Shown: in pieces, positions 45,707 through 57,590 of the stretch | Layout: every line of letters starts with the position of its first letter | Numbering within the stretch: position 1 is the stretch's first letter | Assembly: GCA_017893485.1 (NCBI GenBank) | Contig: CM030364.1 | Span: forward strand, 42,340,109 to 42,404,108 | DNA from: Hemerocallis citrina | Lineage: Eukaryota; Streptophyta; Magnoliopsida; Asparagales; Asphodelaceae | Direction of reading: 5' to 3' | Length of the DNA: 64,000 bases | Position numbers and translations under genes: made by a program | The notes under the pieces: generated by a model | The model's input: only the letters and a program-made list of their open reading frames with translations | The model's database searches: none | What the model was told of the DNA's origin: nothing

Positions 45707-47777
45707 TGTCACGCCCTGCTTTCCAAAATACGAGAATACGGGCACGTGACTGAGGCCCAGCGAATGATGCGAATAAACCATTTATAAGCTGTACAGGTAA
45801 CTCAACAACAAGATAACGACAAAAACCATGCAGACATGTAAAATCACAATAGGATAACAAAAGTATATGACATAGTCCATAACTTAACCAACAGCTGAAA
45901 ATAAAAACATAGTTATGGGTCAAACATGGCCGGGTTACAATAAAGAGTAGCATGAATAAAACATAAACTAAAGCAACATGAAATTAAACGAGACTAAAAC
46001 ACTTGATCAGCAACACCTTCGGGTAACTCTCCATTCGGGCATGCAAATACATGATTACAAAAAGAAGAAACAAGAAGATACCCGTTAATGCAAGTCACGG
46101 GCCGCGAGCGGTACAAGCTACTAACAGGACAAGTATAAAAACAAACAAAAGCAGGGAAAGGAGCAAGGAACCAAGAATTATGTAAGAGGAGAAATACAAC
46201 ATGTAAACAGAATCATGAATAAGACATGATGAAACAAGTGGCATGTAAACAAGTAATCAAGTAAACAAGTCATCATAAACATGTAACATGTAATTGGATT
46301 ATGCAAGTGCACGTGTTAATCTCATGTCTTTTATTAATTCTATCTAGGTAGCACTTCATGCATCCATCCTTTTACTACATGGTTGCTACATACAATCAGT
46401 TTTTTTTAGGCCTAGTGGTGGATTCTATAGGTCACGTACTTGGAAAAAATATATCAATTGTATCTTGTTCGAGATGCGTGCAAACTTGTAACATAAAACA
46501 TGTAGAGTGTAAACTTGTAGCATGAAACATATAAACTTGTAATCATGTAATGGATTATAGAGGTGGCCCCCGTAGATTATAGAGGTGGCCCCCGTCAATC
46601 CCTGACGTGACACTTAGTTCTACGTGGCACTTAGTTCCATATAACTTGTAATCATAGGAAACACGGGCCCCCTTCTGAGTACTTACCTATATTGTCAACT
46701 ACTATGGTCTTTCCGTTAAACCCCGGCTTGTTACTTTTATTAATTTTAATCAACAATAACAAGATATCATATTTAAACTACTATCGCAGGTAAAACAATT
46801 ATGCACATAATCATGTATAATCCTAAGAGTACATATGTGTGTATCAATCGTATTCATGTAATGCATGTGGAAACAAGGTATTCACGATCATGTACGAATA
46901 TAGAATCAACAGATTATGTATAGCAACATATTTCAATTCGACCGAAGAATACGAATTAGAGACAAAGAATATACTTGCGGTATTTTGCAAAGAAAGCTTG
47001 TATGAGAACAAATGGATTGTACAAGAGAATACTTGCCTGAGAGACGACAACGGAAACGAAGCAAGAACAAGAATAACGGGAACGGATTCCTGGCACGAAC
47101 GCAATGAACGGATCGAACGAACACACGAACCAATCACGAACACAATCGGACGGCTGAGATCGAAGATCAAGATCAAAATGATCGAATCAGATCGGATGGT
47201 TAGATTTCCCTGATGATAAAGATAATGATGAAGATCAAGATCAATCGATTGAATGGCTGCGATAAAAAATATTGATGATCATCATGATCGTGATGATCAA
47301 GAGGGGATCGGACGGCTAGGATATAATCGGATGATCAAGAGGAGATCGACGGCCCACATCCAATCAAGCATGATGATGATCATGATCACATCAGATCGGA
47401 CGGATCAGATCGAAGATATCAAGATCAGATGAGATCAAGGTGATCGGCGATCGGACGGCTCACATCAAAGATGATCAAAACCCATAATCACCAGCACACG
47501 CACAACTGCAAGCCATGACAGCCTGGGGGGAAGTGCTCGGCGAGATGCTGCAGTCGTGGAGGAGCCAGGGTGGAGCTGTGGACACTGGGGTGATGTGCAG
47601 TTGCACTGGCTGCGCTGCTGCGTCGCAGAGACTGCCGCATCGGGAGGCAGGGTGTGCACAGGGGGACGAGGACGTTGCTGGGCGGTGCTCAGGGCGGTCG
47701 TCGAGGGATCAGGGTGCTGGGTGGCATCACAGTATGGGGTTGCGGTCGTGACAAGGGAGAGGAGGCAGGGCGACTCG
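45707..47777 (-). repeat. 5' LTR of the second non-autonomous element, truncated
   Basis: Begins TGTCACGCCCTGC and follows the left copy closely (CATGCAGACATGTAAAATC, the TAGGTAGCACTTCATG block, the GATC-rich zone at 47155-47480). It stops at GCGACTC near 47777, whereas the left copy continues for roughly another kilobase including its U3. Loss of U3 means that this copy has no promoter. Confidence 0.75.
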
Positions 47778-47797
47778 GTTGTCAGATTTGCCACAAG

Positions 47798-50700
47798 TGT
47801 AACGCCCATTTCCACCAATTAATATTTTTCCCTGTGTTCTATAATTTTATTTTTTATAAATTTATTTTGTGATAAATTCATTTCGGATATTGTATTAAAG
47901 TATTTTCTAAAAAAAATTTTTATTCTTTTCGAATAATGGTGTATTTTGATCTCATTTTCTATATCTTACTGATCGACTATTTATATTTGAGCCTAAAACA
48001 AATAAATTATTGTTATTGGTTTATTTTAATGAAATTGTTAAACCCGAATATTATTTTGTTGTATGATATTATTATTTTTATGATTATAATTATTAATTGT
48101 TATTTCTTGATTATTTTAATTAAATTTCATCTATCGAAATATTTTATTTTTGTACCCGATTTGATTTTCTTGGCAAATTCCAACTTATTTTCAAGCCCAA
48201 TTTACATTCTATTCATTTGTATTATTTAATTGTTTATTTGGATTTAATTTTTTTCTTTTTGTTGAAATCCTTTGTTGTTCTTGATGAACTATTTTCTTGT
48301 TGATCATATTTTTCTTTTATTTAATTGTGAGTATTTTATTTGAATCCTATTGTCTTCAAACCCATCTCTTATTTGAACCCTTAAACCCAATTTCAATTGT
48401 TCTTGACCCATACCCACTATTATTGGATCCTAAACCACTAACCCAGCATCCTAATTGTACCCTATATATACAACCCTAGTACAAACCCTAAAAATTGCAC
48501 AAATTAAAACCCTAGTCACTTATTCTCTCTCCCCGGTTGCAATTCCTGCCCATCTCCAAAACCCAATACCTGCACCTCCATCTTCGACCATTCCTTCGGC
48601 GACCCCCCCCCCCCCCCCCGGCAGGCCGTCACTGTCGCGCCACCCCCCTGACGTGAGCCACCACACCCGACCCCCAGCGCCTCCTTCTCTGTCCTCGTCA
48701 ATAGCAGCCAGCCAAAACCCTCTGATCTCTCCTTGGTGCTCCTTTTCGTCAACCAGCCGTTGCGCCGCCCGTCGACCGCCGTCGATGCCACCAGCGACGT
48801 CGACGACCACCAGGCCATCCCCCTTACCACTATTACTGCCATCTCTTTTGTTGCAGTGGCTGTCTCTTTGTGCTATTGATTGCTTTGAGTTTCGTTTGCA
48901 CGTATATTGCACGTGCTAAATTGTGCTAGTTCGTGGGTTCGTTGCTTCGGGATCCTTCTCCTGTTATTCTTGGTATTTGTTTTCACCGTCTATAAGGCAA
49001 GTCACTGTACTCTTGAATTGTTAATTGTATCAAATTCAAGTTTTGTTGAAACTCTTGCAAGTAGATCCCTTTGTTATCGTATTGTACATTGTTCATCTCT
49101 TTCATTGGGTCTATTGAGGGTTTACACGAGCTAACCCCAATATTCTTGATATCGTGCCACTTTGACTCAAAAAATATTAAATTTTGCATACATCATATAG
49201 TATTGATGATAGGAAATTTTCATGCATCTCATAACACGATTAATTATTGTAGAGACAATTGCTAGGTTGTATGTTATTTGATCGATTGATGGTTGATTGA
49301 TGATAAATTAGTGTATGTATGTGTTCTAATTTTATTTATTATGTTTTATACCATCATGCTGATTATATAATTTATTGACTATAGAATTGATACCCATCAA
49401 GTTAAATTAAATTATTTCATGAAGAATACCCTAAAACCTGTATCTTGCTTGCTGGCTATATGTTGTCTGCTATTTTTGACCCAGTAAATGATCTCAAAAT
49501 AAATAATTTTCTGAATAAGAATTGTATCCTTATCTTTCTAGTTTTCAGAACATCTTGAATTTCTGAATTCCGAGTTGTGTAGAAAAAGTTATGCCTGTTT
49601 TACTACAGCTGTGTTTTTATTTTCAAATTTTCAGATTCTTGTATCTTGCATGCTTAAACTATTAAAAGGCTGATCAAATGTTAAAATTTTTCTCTGATAA
49701 TTTCCAGATTGTTAATTAACATGTTTAAGATTCTAGAAAATATTTTTTTATGAATTTAATATTGAGTTTTTGCTGTTTCTAAAATTATAATAACATGATG
49801 TCGAAGTTTTTCCTAAACATGAAATCTGTAAAGAACAATGTGTTTGACCTAGCTACTGTTGTCGGATTTTGAACTTTAAATATGCGTTGGAACCTTGTGG
49901 AAGTCTAGTTTCTAGAATTTCTGACGGATTCAGTTTTTGAGTTCTGAAACAGCGGGAACCTGCATTTTTGTACAGACCACTCTTGCTATCGAGAATTTTA
50001 TATTCTAGTTTTTAATAGTTTAATTAATCCTATATCATGGAATTGCATGAATTGAAGTGTGTATGTTGTATTGCATGATCCTAATGTCCCATTGTCATCA
50101 TTCTAATTGTCCTATCTAATTTATAGTCCTATTGCTCTCCTATTGATACTATTGTTCATCTCATGTCTCAAATTGCATAATGTATTGTTGCATTGATAAA
50201 ATAATTAACAAGCTGGGGTTTAAGGGTTGACTTTAGTAGTGGACAATATAAGGACTGTACTCGGAGGAGGGGCCCGTGTTTTCCTATTTATTGGTCTATT
50301 GGTCTACTGGTATATTGGTCATATTGGTCATATCGGTCATCGATTAATTGTAGATTACTGACTACAGTATCTCGATTGATTCGATCATCGATCATTATTG
50401 TATATCGTTGCCGAGTACATGAACTATAAAATCCACCACTAAGTCTAAACACAACTTGTTTGTATGTAGCAACCATGTGGTAAATAAATAGAACGCATGA
50501 AGTGCTACATTAGTTAGGATTAAAATGATTAATAGACTTAATAATTGACACGGCATTGGCACTGCATAATGTTCATCATTAGTCCTATTGATATCAAATA
50601 TTGGCTAAGTGTGATTGATATTGATCATTGAATATTGTTATTGAATATTGAATCATTATTTATAGCCATTGTATCGATTATCATGGTATTGATTATTGTT

Positions 50701-51220
50701 ATTGTCCCATGTTATTGATTCTTATTGATCCATTGAATTCATTGTTATACCGTTATTCCATTGTTCCTTGCTTTCTCTACTTGTTGTCCATGACTTGCAC
50801 TAAGGACAAATTTTCTCATCTTTTTAGATGAAGTGTTTATAGGTGTTGATGGAGAATTTTCTGATGGATTGGGAGAACAACATTGGTGAATGAATTGATA
50901 TCATCGCCGCTTAATAAATTATTGTTTTGTCATGAAGACTTAATTATTGAATTATTATTATTTCATTGTATTGTGGGCTTTTGATCTGAATATTGCTATT
51001 ATTTGTTTTCAGGTGTTGAATTATTATTGTATTTGGATATTTTATATTGCTTCATTCCAAGTATTATTGTTCATGAGATTATTATTATTGCCTGTGCAAT
51101 TGTTCTGTATTGATTATATTGTTGAGTTGATCGGATAAACAGCTTATGGATGACGTTAGTCATTCGCTGGGCCAATGTCATTTGCTCATATTCCGTATTT
51201 TTGGGAAGCGGGGCGTGACA
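47798..51220 (+). mobile_element. Solo LTR in opposite orientation within Copia gag
   Basis: A 3423-bp segment starts TGTAACGCCCATTTCC and ends GGGAAGCGGGGCGTGACA. Its flanks ACAAG (47793-47797) and ATAAG (51221-51225) are a 5-bp duplication with one later change: joining them restores the Copia gag reading LVRKL to VANLTT. A plus-strand TATA box (TATATATA, 48463-48470) sets the orientation. The blocks CATGAAGTGCTACATTAG and GGAGGAGGGGCCCGTGTT are reverse complements of blocks in the neighbouring minus-strand LTRs. A C18 run is at 48603-48620. The frames at 47936-48229 and 48455-48919 are not conserved genes. Confidence 0.8.
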
Positions 51221-51722
51221 ATAAGTTTCCGAACAAGGGATTCGTCTACAGTCTTGAACTATTCTTCTATTTCCGTTAGGAAAGCCTTAGTAGTTACAGG
51301 TGTGGGAATGGAAGTTTTGATTACTTGCAATTGTCATTCGTAAAAACATTATGCTCAATCTATCAGACCTCACCCAAGCTTTAAGGAGAGTCTTTTGTTC
51401 ATCAATGCTTGTTTCTTTAAGAGGATCTAGCTTTTCAATTTGAAAGGCCAAATCCAAGTCAAGCACCCCTAATGTGAAATCAACTCTCTCTTTCCATTCT
51501 GAGAAGTTAGTTCCCGCGAGAAGAGGGACAGATGATACAGACGATGACAAATTTGAAGGGAAAGATGTTGCAATTTTAGAAATACAACAAGCTTTAATGA
51601 GACTATTTGAAACATAAACAACACATACATAATATTTGAATAAGTATGACGAGAGGATATGATACTCCTGTGGGTAGTAATCGTAAATTCTATACATTAT
51701 ACCATTAATAATCGTAGTATTC
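51221..51722 (-). pseudogene. Copia gag, N-terminal part
   Basis: The minus strand reads SLIKACCISKIATSFPSNLS, VPLLAGTNFSEWKERVDFTL and VLDLDLAFQIEKLDPLKETS, a typical Copia gag start. After a frameshift it continues as PVTTKAFLTEIEE and DESLVRKL, and is cut by the solo LTR. The expected start Met seems to be replaced by Ile (IATSF). Upstream sequence is displaced by the chromovirus that begins at 51723. Confidence 0.8.
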
Positions 51723-54700
51723 TGTAACACCCCGTTTTGTACTGTACCTGAATATATGCATATGTGTATGTATATTGTTACTATGCGTGCGATTGATTGT
51801 AGTATTATTGGGTCGATTTGTGACATCGTGGTAGATGGTTAGGGTTACGGGACGGTTTTTGTGAAAGTTGCATCCCAAGGATGCACGAGAACAAGACGGA
51901 CCGATACTAGTATAACAACTAGTTTTCGGCACGACGCACATGCAAATATAACACGGTATGGTACCACAGTGAATATAGGTTGTGTGCGCTCGTTAAAACA
52001 CGCGTCTCACACTCGTTGGGGCTCGTTAAGAGTTAAGTTGGGCAGCCAACATAACACACCCCAAACCAACAGGCTAAGCCATGGTTTTGAGGCCTACAAA
52101 CCACCTATAGCCTAACCTACAACACCCCCCCCCCCCCCCCCCCCCCCCCGTCTAATCCGGCCCACACACCTCCATCACCCTCATTTTCACTTCATTTCTC
52201 CCATTTGCTCTGGAATTTTCAGAAGAGAACACCCCAAAGAGAAGGAGGAGAGAAAAGAAGAAGGAAGTGAAGGAGAAGGAGATTTCCAAGAAGAAGCTTG
52301 AAGAGATCCCTTCTACTACTACAACCTAAGGTGGGAAGTTTCTCTAAACTTGAAATTCTTGTCTTTTAATCAAATTTGGTTGCATGCATGTGTGTTAGAA
52401 TGCATAGAATTGCTTTTCTAAAGTTAGAAGTAGAAGTCAGAATGGAACTAGAGAAAGCTGGTTCGGAGTGCCATGTTGTGGATTTTTCCGAGAGCACAAT
52501 ATGTTGAATTAGACCACAAAATTAAAAGGGTTTGTTCATTTATGTGTTATGATCATAAATGAAATATTTCAGATTTTTATATGATCATTTGATGTTCTAA
52601 TAAAGTTGAGAAATGAATATGTGTCGTAAGGCAGACTCAGGAAAAGAAAAACAGAATGGTTGATATTGTAGGAATTTTCGTAATTTATTGAAGCATGATT
52701 TTGATCTGAAATTTTTACTCATTATTTCTGAATGCATTATGATTATCTACAAAAGTCAGTGAATTATTTGGATGGTGTTAGAGGCATGAGAAAAATCTAT
52801 CTATAATCAGTATCTAAGGTTGAATTAAGAAAACTGGATGGTTTCTGAGATAACTTGCAGTAGCTATTAATCACTGAATAATTAGAATTTTGATATGAGG
52901 TCTTTTGCATTATGTTGGGTATGATGTCTAGTGTCACCATAAATTTTGTGTCAATTGGACAAGTGTGCAATTTACTGTGATTTTATGATTGAGCACTGTG
53001 CTGTTTTCAGCCAGTTTTGACACTCTGTAAAGATTGGAAAATTGAGACCTGTTAGAGGCATATTTTGAGGATGATAACCCAGGAGAGAGTTGTAGGGTAC
53101 ACCTAGACCTTTCTAAAAAAACTAATTTGAGGCAAATCCAGTAAACAATGGAATTCTTATGATTTTTGTAAGACTGGACAGAGGACGATAGTAGAGCTGA
53201 ATGCTCTGAATTGGAGAGACCAATTGTGTAATGGGTGTATTGATGATAGATGAGTGTGTTAGGGTGACTTAATGATGTAAGTTGTACTCATGACCAGCTA
53301 GAGAGTTGTTGAAGACACCCACACCCTTCTATTGAAATTGAGTTGTGTCATTCTGATGAACGAGTAGAATCTTGTCTTAATGGTAAGGTGTAGCCCGTGC
53401 ACAGGAAGCACGCGGGTTGGAGCTTGAAAAGCTAATTTGAGGACTTAGATGGTTGAATCTAAGCTCGTGGTCAACTAGGTATTTGTAGCCTAGGATCGAA
53501 CCCTTCCAGGTTGGGGCCATACACTCCAATCGGAGTTGTAGCGATAGAGTTATGACCATTTTGAGATTCGGGCAGAAACCCGTAGGTTGCTTAGTCTGGG
53601 GATTGGATTAAGGGTTGTGGAAGCATTTCTTTCCCTTGTGTGTGAGCTGAGTCGGTGACTCGTGTCTAGGGATGGTTGATTTCCCCAAGTGGGATGTGTG
53701 ACTCGAGTTAGTCACTAGGGTACCGTTAGTCACTAGGGTAAAGGATACCCTGCACCTATCAAGCCTATATTTTTAGACTTCTGCCGAGCATAGGACGTCC
53801 GAGCATGCCAGTGAGTGGAGCTCACGGGGCAATTTTATATTTATAGCCGTGGTAGCGGCAGGCGTAGGACATTTTGCTGGACGAGTCCAAGTCGGGAAAG
53901 TGGCGAACCGGACCGGTATCTCCAGGGGCCAGAGACTGATAGGCAAGTGTGGAAGCAGTTAATTCTTACCCGAAATAATTAGAGTAAGGTAGGGGTTAGA
54001 ATGGTTTATTAGGGGGGTTGGGAAATTGCATTGGTCCTAGTAAACCATAGTCGGTGTTGTATCTTCCAGTCGTAGGGATACGTTCTCGGCCGCTCATGGA
54101 TTGAGTCCCCGGCTCGTATCTCGATCTGTTGATTCCCAAAGATCTGCCGAAGTAAGGTGCGGGAGGCCTGGAGGATTTGACCTCCCGTGGTGCTCACGTC
54201 CCTAAAGCACGGATTTTGTGTTTTGTGTTTCTTTTGGTATATATCAGTTCATTACCCGATGAGGGGTGAACGCGCTTGCGAGAGTCCATAAATGGACATG
54301 TGGAACCAAGGGTCGTAAGGACCAGGTTCAACGTGTTTTCTAAGGAGGTCCGTACGCGGGTACCAAGTGGCGGTGACCACTTGGGCACTGCAGGGCAGAA
54401 TTAGACCGACTGCTGCAATCTCCTTGGGCGACGGACAGTCTATTGGGAACTGGAGTGTGTACAAGAGTAGGGTGCATGGCGAGGGTTCGAATCCTTAAAT
54501 TGTGGAGAAAGACGGCTAGATTTTGGGGCGTATGTAGTATGGGATGCATTCGTGCTCCAAAGTCTTGCTTGCATTAGAAGTTAGGCATGTGAGTTTGCTG
54601 CATCTAGACTTAAGGTCATGTCATGACACTGCACTAGAACCCGAATCCACTAAACCCTTGTTTTGGCACAACACTTTTCCTTTTTGCATAAATTATTGGT

Positions 54701-55152
54701 TGTGATTGAATTTTAGAGGATCGCTGTTATCACCAGCTTTGTGTTAGTCGAAGTACTGACGTTTTCCACCTTTTAGGTATCGGTTATACCTTCCGAACAG
54801 GTGCAGAGATATCAGAGTCGTGCAGCAGAAGCCTGAAGCTAAGAAGTAAGTCCCGGGGGAGCCGATGGGCTGCTCAGCGAAGTTCCGCAAGTAATCAGTC
54901 GATTACCATTCCAGGAGGCAGCTGATAGCTTTACAAGAGTCTGTAAATACTTGTAATAAGTTGTAATGAATTGATGTAATTTGTACTCCTTGTCCAAGAA
55001 CAAGTTATCGGTTGTAATCAATGATGTAATGACTTATTTGGCAATAAAGAAGTTTTTAAATTTCCATGTTATTACTGTGTTGAGATGCATTTGAAGGCAA
55101 AGATTCTGGAAGGTGTCACGGATGTCTGGTAACGGGGATCCGGGGCGCTACA
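51723..55152 (+). repeat. 5' LTR of the chromovirus
   Basis: A 3430-bp repeat starting TGTAACACCCCGTTTTG and ending CCGGGGCGCTACA. It contains a run of 25 C at 52125-52149, followed by a GA-rich stretch (AGAAGGAGGAGAGAAAAG). An 18-bp tandem duplication near 53715-53740 (TTAGTCACTAGGG repeated) is absent from the 3' LTR. Short frames are not conserved coding sequence. Confidence 0.88.
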
Positions 55153-55440
55153 GAAGTCGGTATCAGAGCTGACTTCAAATTGCAGTCTAACACGGTTGGA
55201 AATTAGACTTGAAGGCCAGATAAAATGATTCTAGTTGACAAATAGGATAATTATAAACCATATGGTAGCGCTACAACTTATGATTATGATCTTCCCTTTA
55301 TGTGAACCAGTCTCAGATTACTTCATTTTTACTAACATGCTTGGAGCAGTCAAGTCCAAATTGTGGCTAGTCTGTTACCAGACATTAGTGGAGGAAAACA
55401 GAACAAGATGTGTCTATGATTCCGAAACTAAACCCAGTTC
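55153..55440 (+). other. PBS and leader of the chromovirus
   Basis: Directly after the LTR, GAAGTCGGTATCAGAGC contains an 11-base match (GGTATCAGAGC) to the initiator tRNA-Met PBS, with its first T changed to C. The following leader has no readable gag start; the main gag core appears deleted. Confidence 0.7.
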
Positions 55441-56040
55441 ATGTTTTTGCATATGGTGTTCGAAGATATCTTCACCCAGGATGGGTCAGTAAGTAAGCCA
55501 ATGCCTACAAGAAAAACGATAACGATGGAGGAAGAAATGAAGAAAGTGCTACAGGAGACTGAAGGTGAGGAGAACTCACCTCCACCATCGCTAGACCCAA
55601 CGGCGGAGCAGCAGAGGATAGCCATCGAGTATCTAGAAATGAAAAGGGCAAGGGAACGCAGGGACAAGGCGATTCACCGGGCCCAGCAGCAGATCAAATT
55701 TCATCAGGCACAGGTGACACGCCTGAAGAAAGAACGAAAGAAGCTTCAAGGCAGTATGACACACCTTTCGGACCGCTGGTGGGGACTTCAAAAGGGTCCC
55801 AAGCCAAAAAAATATTGGGGAAATCACCAAACCTTCTAAAGGAGAACACCCCAAGAGAACAATTGCGACTAAGAGTTGATACAAATGTGGGGAAGTCGGA
55901 CACTACAAGTCGCGTTGCCCAGCAGCGATCAAGGGTTGTTTCAACTGTAAGGAACTTGGGCATGTCAAGTCAAATTGCCCAGAATTACAAAGGGGATGCT
56001 CATCGAGCAAGTAACCGAATAAAAGACAAGGTGAAGATAA
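55441..56040 (+). pseudogene. Chromovirus gag remnant with two zinc knuckles
   Basis: The first part (55441-55839) is hydrophilic with a likely coiled coil (MKRARERRDKAIHRAQQQIK then FHQAQVTRLKKERKK). In another frame near 55880-55990 the text YKCGEVGHYKSRCP then CFNCKELGHVKSNCP shows two intact CX2CX4HX4C knuckles. The usual central gag domain (about 200 residues) is not found, so gag is reduced by deletion as well as frameshift. Confidence 0.65.
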
Positions 56041-56946
56041 TATGTGGATCTACTATATTTTGAGATCTTTTGAAAGCTAAAGAAGTAATGCAATCAAGTT
56101 TAAGTTGTATTTTGGGTTTATGGAAGTTGGTGGACGATGTACTGTTGTAACAAGACATATATATATATATATAAATGGAGTTTTGGCAACTGTCTTGTTT
56201 GATAGTGGATGGACTCATTCTTTTGTGTCAAAATCTTTTTGAGAAAATTAAGATGCACACAAAGGGCAATCCCAGAGTTAGCTTTGACGGTAGCTACGCC
56301 GGCAGGGGCAAACCTCACTACAAATCTATGCTATATGGGATGTAAGCTCCAGATTAGCAGAGTAATCCTTAGTATCGATTTGTTGGAGTTGGGTTTTGCT
56401 GGGATAGATGTCATTATTGGCATGTATTGGATGTCGAGGCATAAGGCAAGCATTGACTGCGAGGAGAAGAAGGTAATTATTTCAGCTGAAGGAGTGGAAC
56501 TTGTATTCCACGGGGAGCAGAGATCGAAGGCAATGACTTTCGCAACTTCTAGTAAAGTACGGGTACCGGAAGAGGTGAGCAAGATACCAGTGGTGAGGAA
56601 TTTTCTACTTGTATTCTTGGAGGATTTACCTGGAGTTCCCCCACGCCGTGATGTAGAGGATGTACCTAAGACATCTTTTCGAACTCGACATGGACACTAT
56701 GAGTTCTTGGTAATGCCGTTTGGAGTGACTAACGCTCCAACTATTTTCATGGACTTAATGAACAGAATTCTACGGCCGTTTATCGACTCATTTGTCGTGG
56801 TCTTCATCGACGACATTTTGGTATATTCAAGGACGGAAGAGGATCATGCTGAACATCTAACAGCAGTCTTAAGCAAGTTACAAGAGCATCAGTTGTGTGC
56901 CAATTATCTAAGTGTGAGTTCTGAAAATCGGAAGTTGCATTCCTAG
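56041..56946 (+). pseudogene. Chromovirus protease and reverse transcriptase with internal deletion
   Basis: Protease: [15 protein letters not shown] near 56178-56222, with the DSG active site, then a stop. The frame 56209-56946 carries [20 protein letters not shown], the connector [17 protein letters not shown], and then jumps directly to [20 protein letters not shown] and [20 protein letters not shown]. The roughly 110-residue stretch that normally lies between, including the first catalytic Asp of RT, is missing. The junction lies at two GATGTA words (56650 and 56659). A frameshift near 56930 leads to the thumb. Confidence 0.85.
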
Positions 56947-57590
56947 GCCATATCCTTTCTAAGGAGGGAGTGGCAACGGATCCTCAGAAGATAGAAGCGG
57001 TCAAGGAATGGCCACAACCGAAGACGATGAAGGAAGTAAGAAGTTTTCTGGGTATGACTGGATATTATCGGAAGTTTATCCAGAATTATGCAAGGATAGC
57101 TGTACCCCTTACAGCTTTGACCAAAAAGAACCAAAGTTTTGACTGGATGGAGAAGTGTGAAGAAAGTTTTCAGGAACTGAAGAACCGTTTGATCTCCTCA
57201 CCTATATTGGTTTTACCTCAGGAAGACAAGGACTACGTCATCTACAGTGATGCGTCGTATTTGGGGTTCGGATGTGTGCTGATGTAGGAAGGCAAGGTTA
57301 TAGCTTATGGTTCGAGACAGCTACGACCACACGAGAAGAACTATCCAACCCATGACTTGGAACTTGCAGCAATAATTTTTGCTTTGAAATCATGAAGACA
57401 TTATATCTACGGAGCAAAGGTGGAAATCTACACTGACCACAAGAGCTTAAAGTATATCTACCAACAGAAGGATCTCAACTTAAGGCAGAGGAGATGGTTG
57501 GAGGTACTCGAAGACATCAGGCCTGAGATTATATATCATCCAGGAAAAGCCAACGTGGTAGCAGATGCGCTCAGTAGGAAGAGAAGTGTG
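56947..57590 (+). pseudogene. Chromovirus RT thumb and RNase H
   Basis: From 56970 the frame reads PQKIEAVKEWPQPKTMKEVR, SFLGMTGYYRKFIQNYARIA and then VIYSDASYLGFGCVLM with the first RNase H Asp. A TAG at 57285-57287 and a second stop near 57393 (Trp position) interrupt it. [18 protein letters not shown] and [15 protein letters not shown] complete the domain. Confidence 0.85.

Larger units (their letters stand above)
38057..47777 (-). mobile_element. Second non-autonomous LTR element, 5' LTR truncated
   Basis: Two direct LTR copies (38057-45025, interrupted by a solo LTR, and 45707 to about 47777) flank a 0.68-kb non-coding interior with a PBS next to the right copy, so the element reads on the minus strand. 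The LTRs start TGTCACGCCCCGCTTCCC on the plus strand. The right copy stops abruptly after GGCAGGGCGACTC, where Copia gag sequence begins; its last ~1 kb and any target duplication are therefore lost by deletion. No coding capacity is seen. It belongs to the same broad LTR family as the solo LTRs at 40723 and 47798. Confidence 0.75.
21351..51722 (-). mobile_element. Ty1/Copia retrotransposon, minus strand, split by nested insertions
   Basis: Reading leftwards, the gag, zinc knuckle, protease, integrase, RT, RNase H and 3' LTR of one Tnt1-like Copia element can be joined from segments 51722-51221, a 20-bp piece at 47797-47778, 38056-37745, 27304-24325 and 22624-21351. The gaps are later insertions, three of them supported by 5-bp target duplications. 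The 5' LTR is not seen, because another retroelement begins at 51723. Numerous stops and frameshifts make it inactive. Total own sequence in the window is about 5.1 kb. Confidence 0.85.

Noticed and set aside
47936..48919. Hydrophobic and proline-rich open frames that might be small membrane or secreted proteins
   Set aside because: They lie inside a solo LTR, overlap its TATA box and C-run, and have no conserved counterpart in related LTRs.
38057..51220. A single 13-kb element with ~90-bp terminal inverted repeats (TGTCACGCCCCGCTTCCC at both ends)
   Set aside because: The two ends belong to different LTRs of one family in opposite orientation. A 20-bp island of Copia gag and a 5-bp near-duplication around 47798-51220 show two separate insertions.
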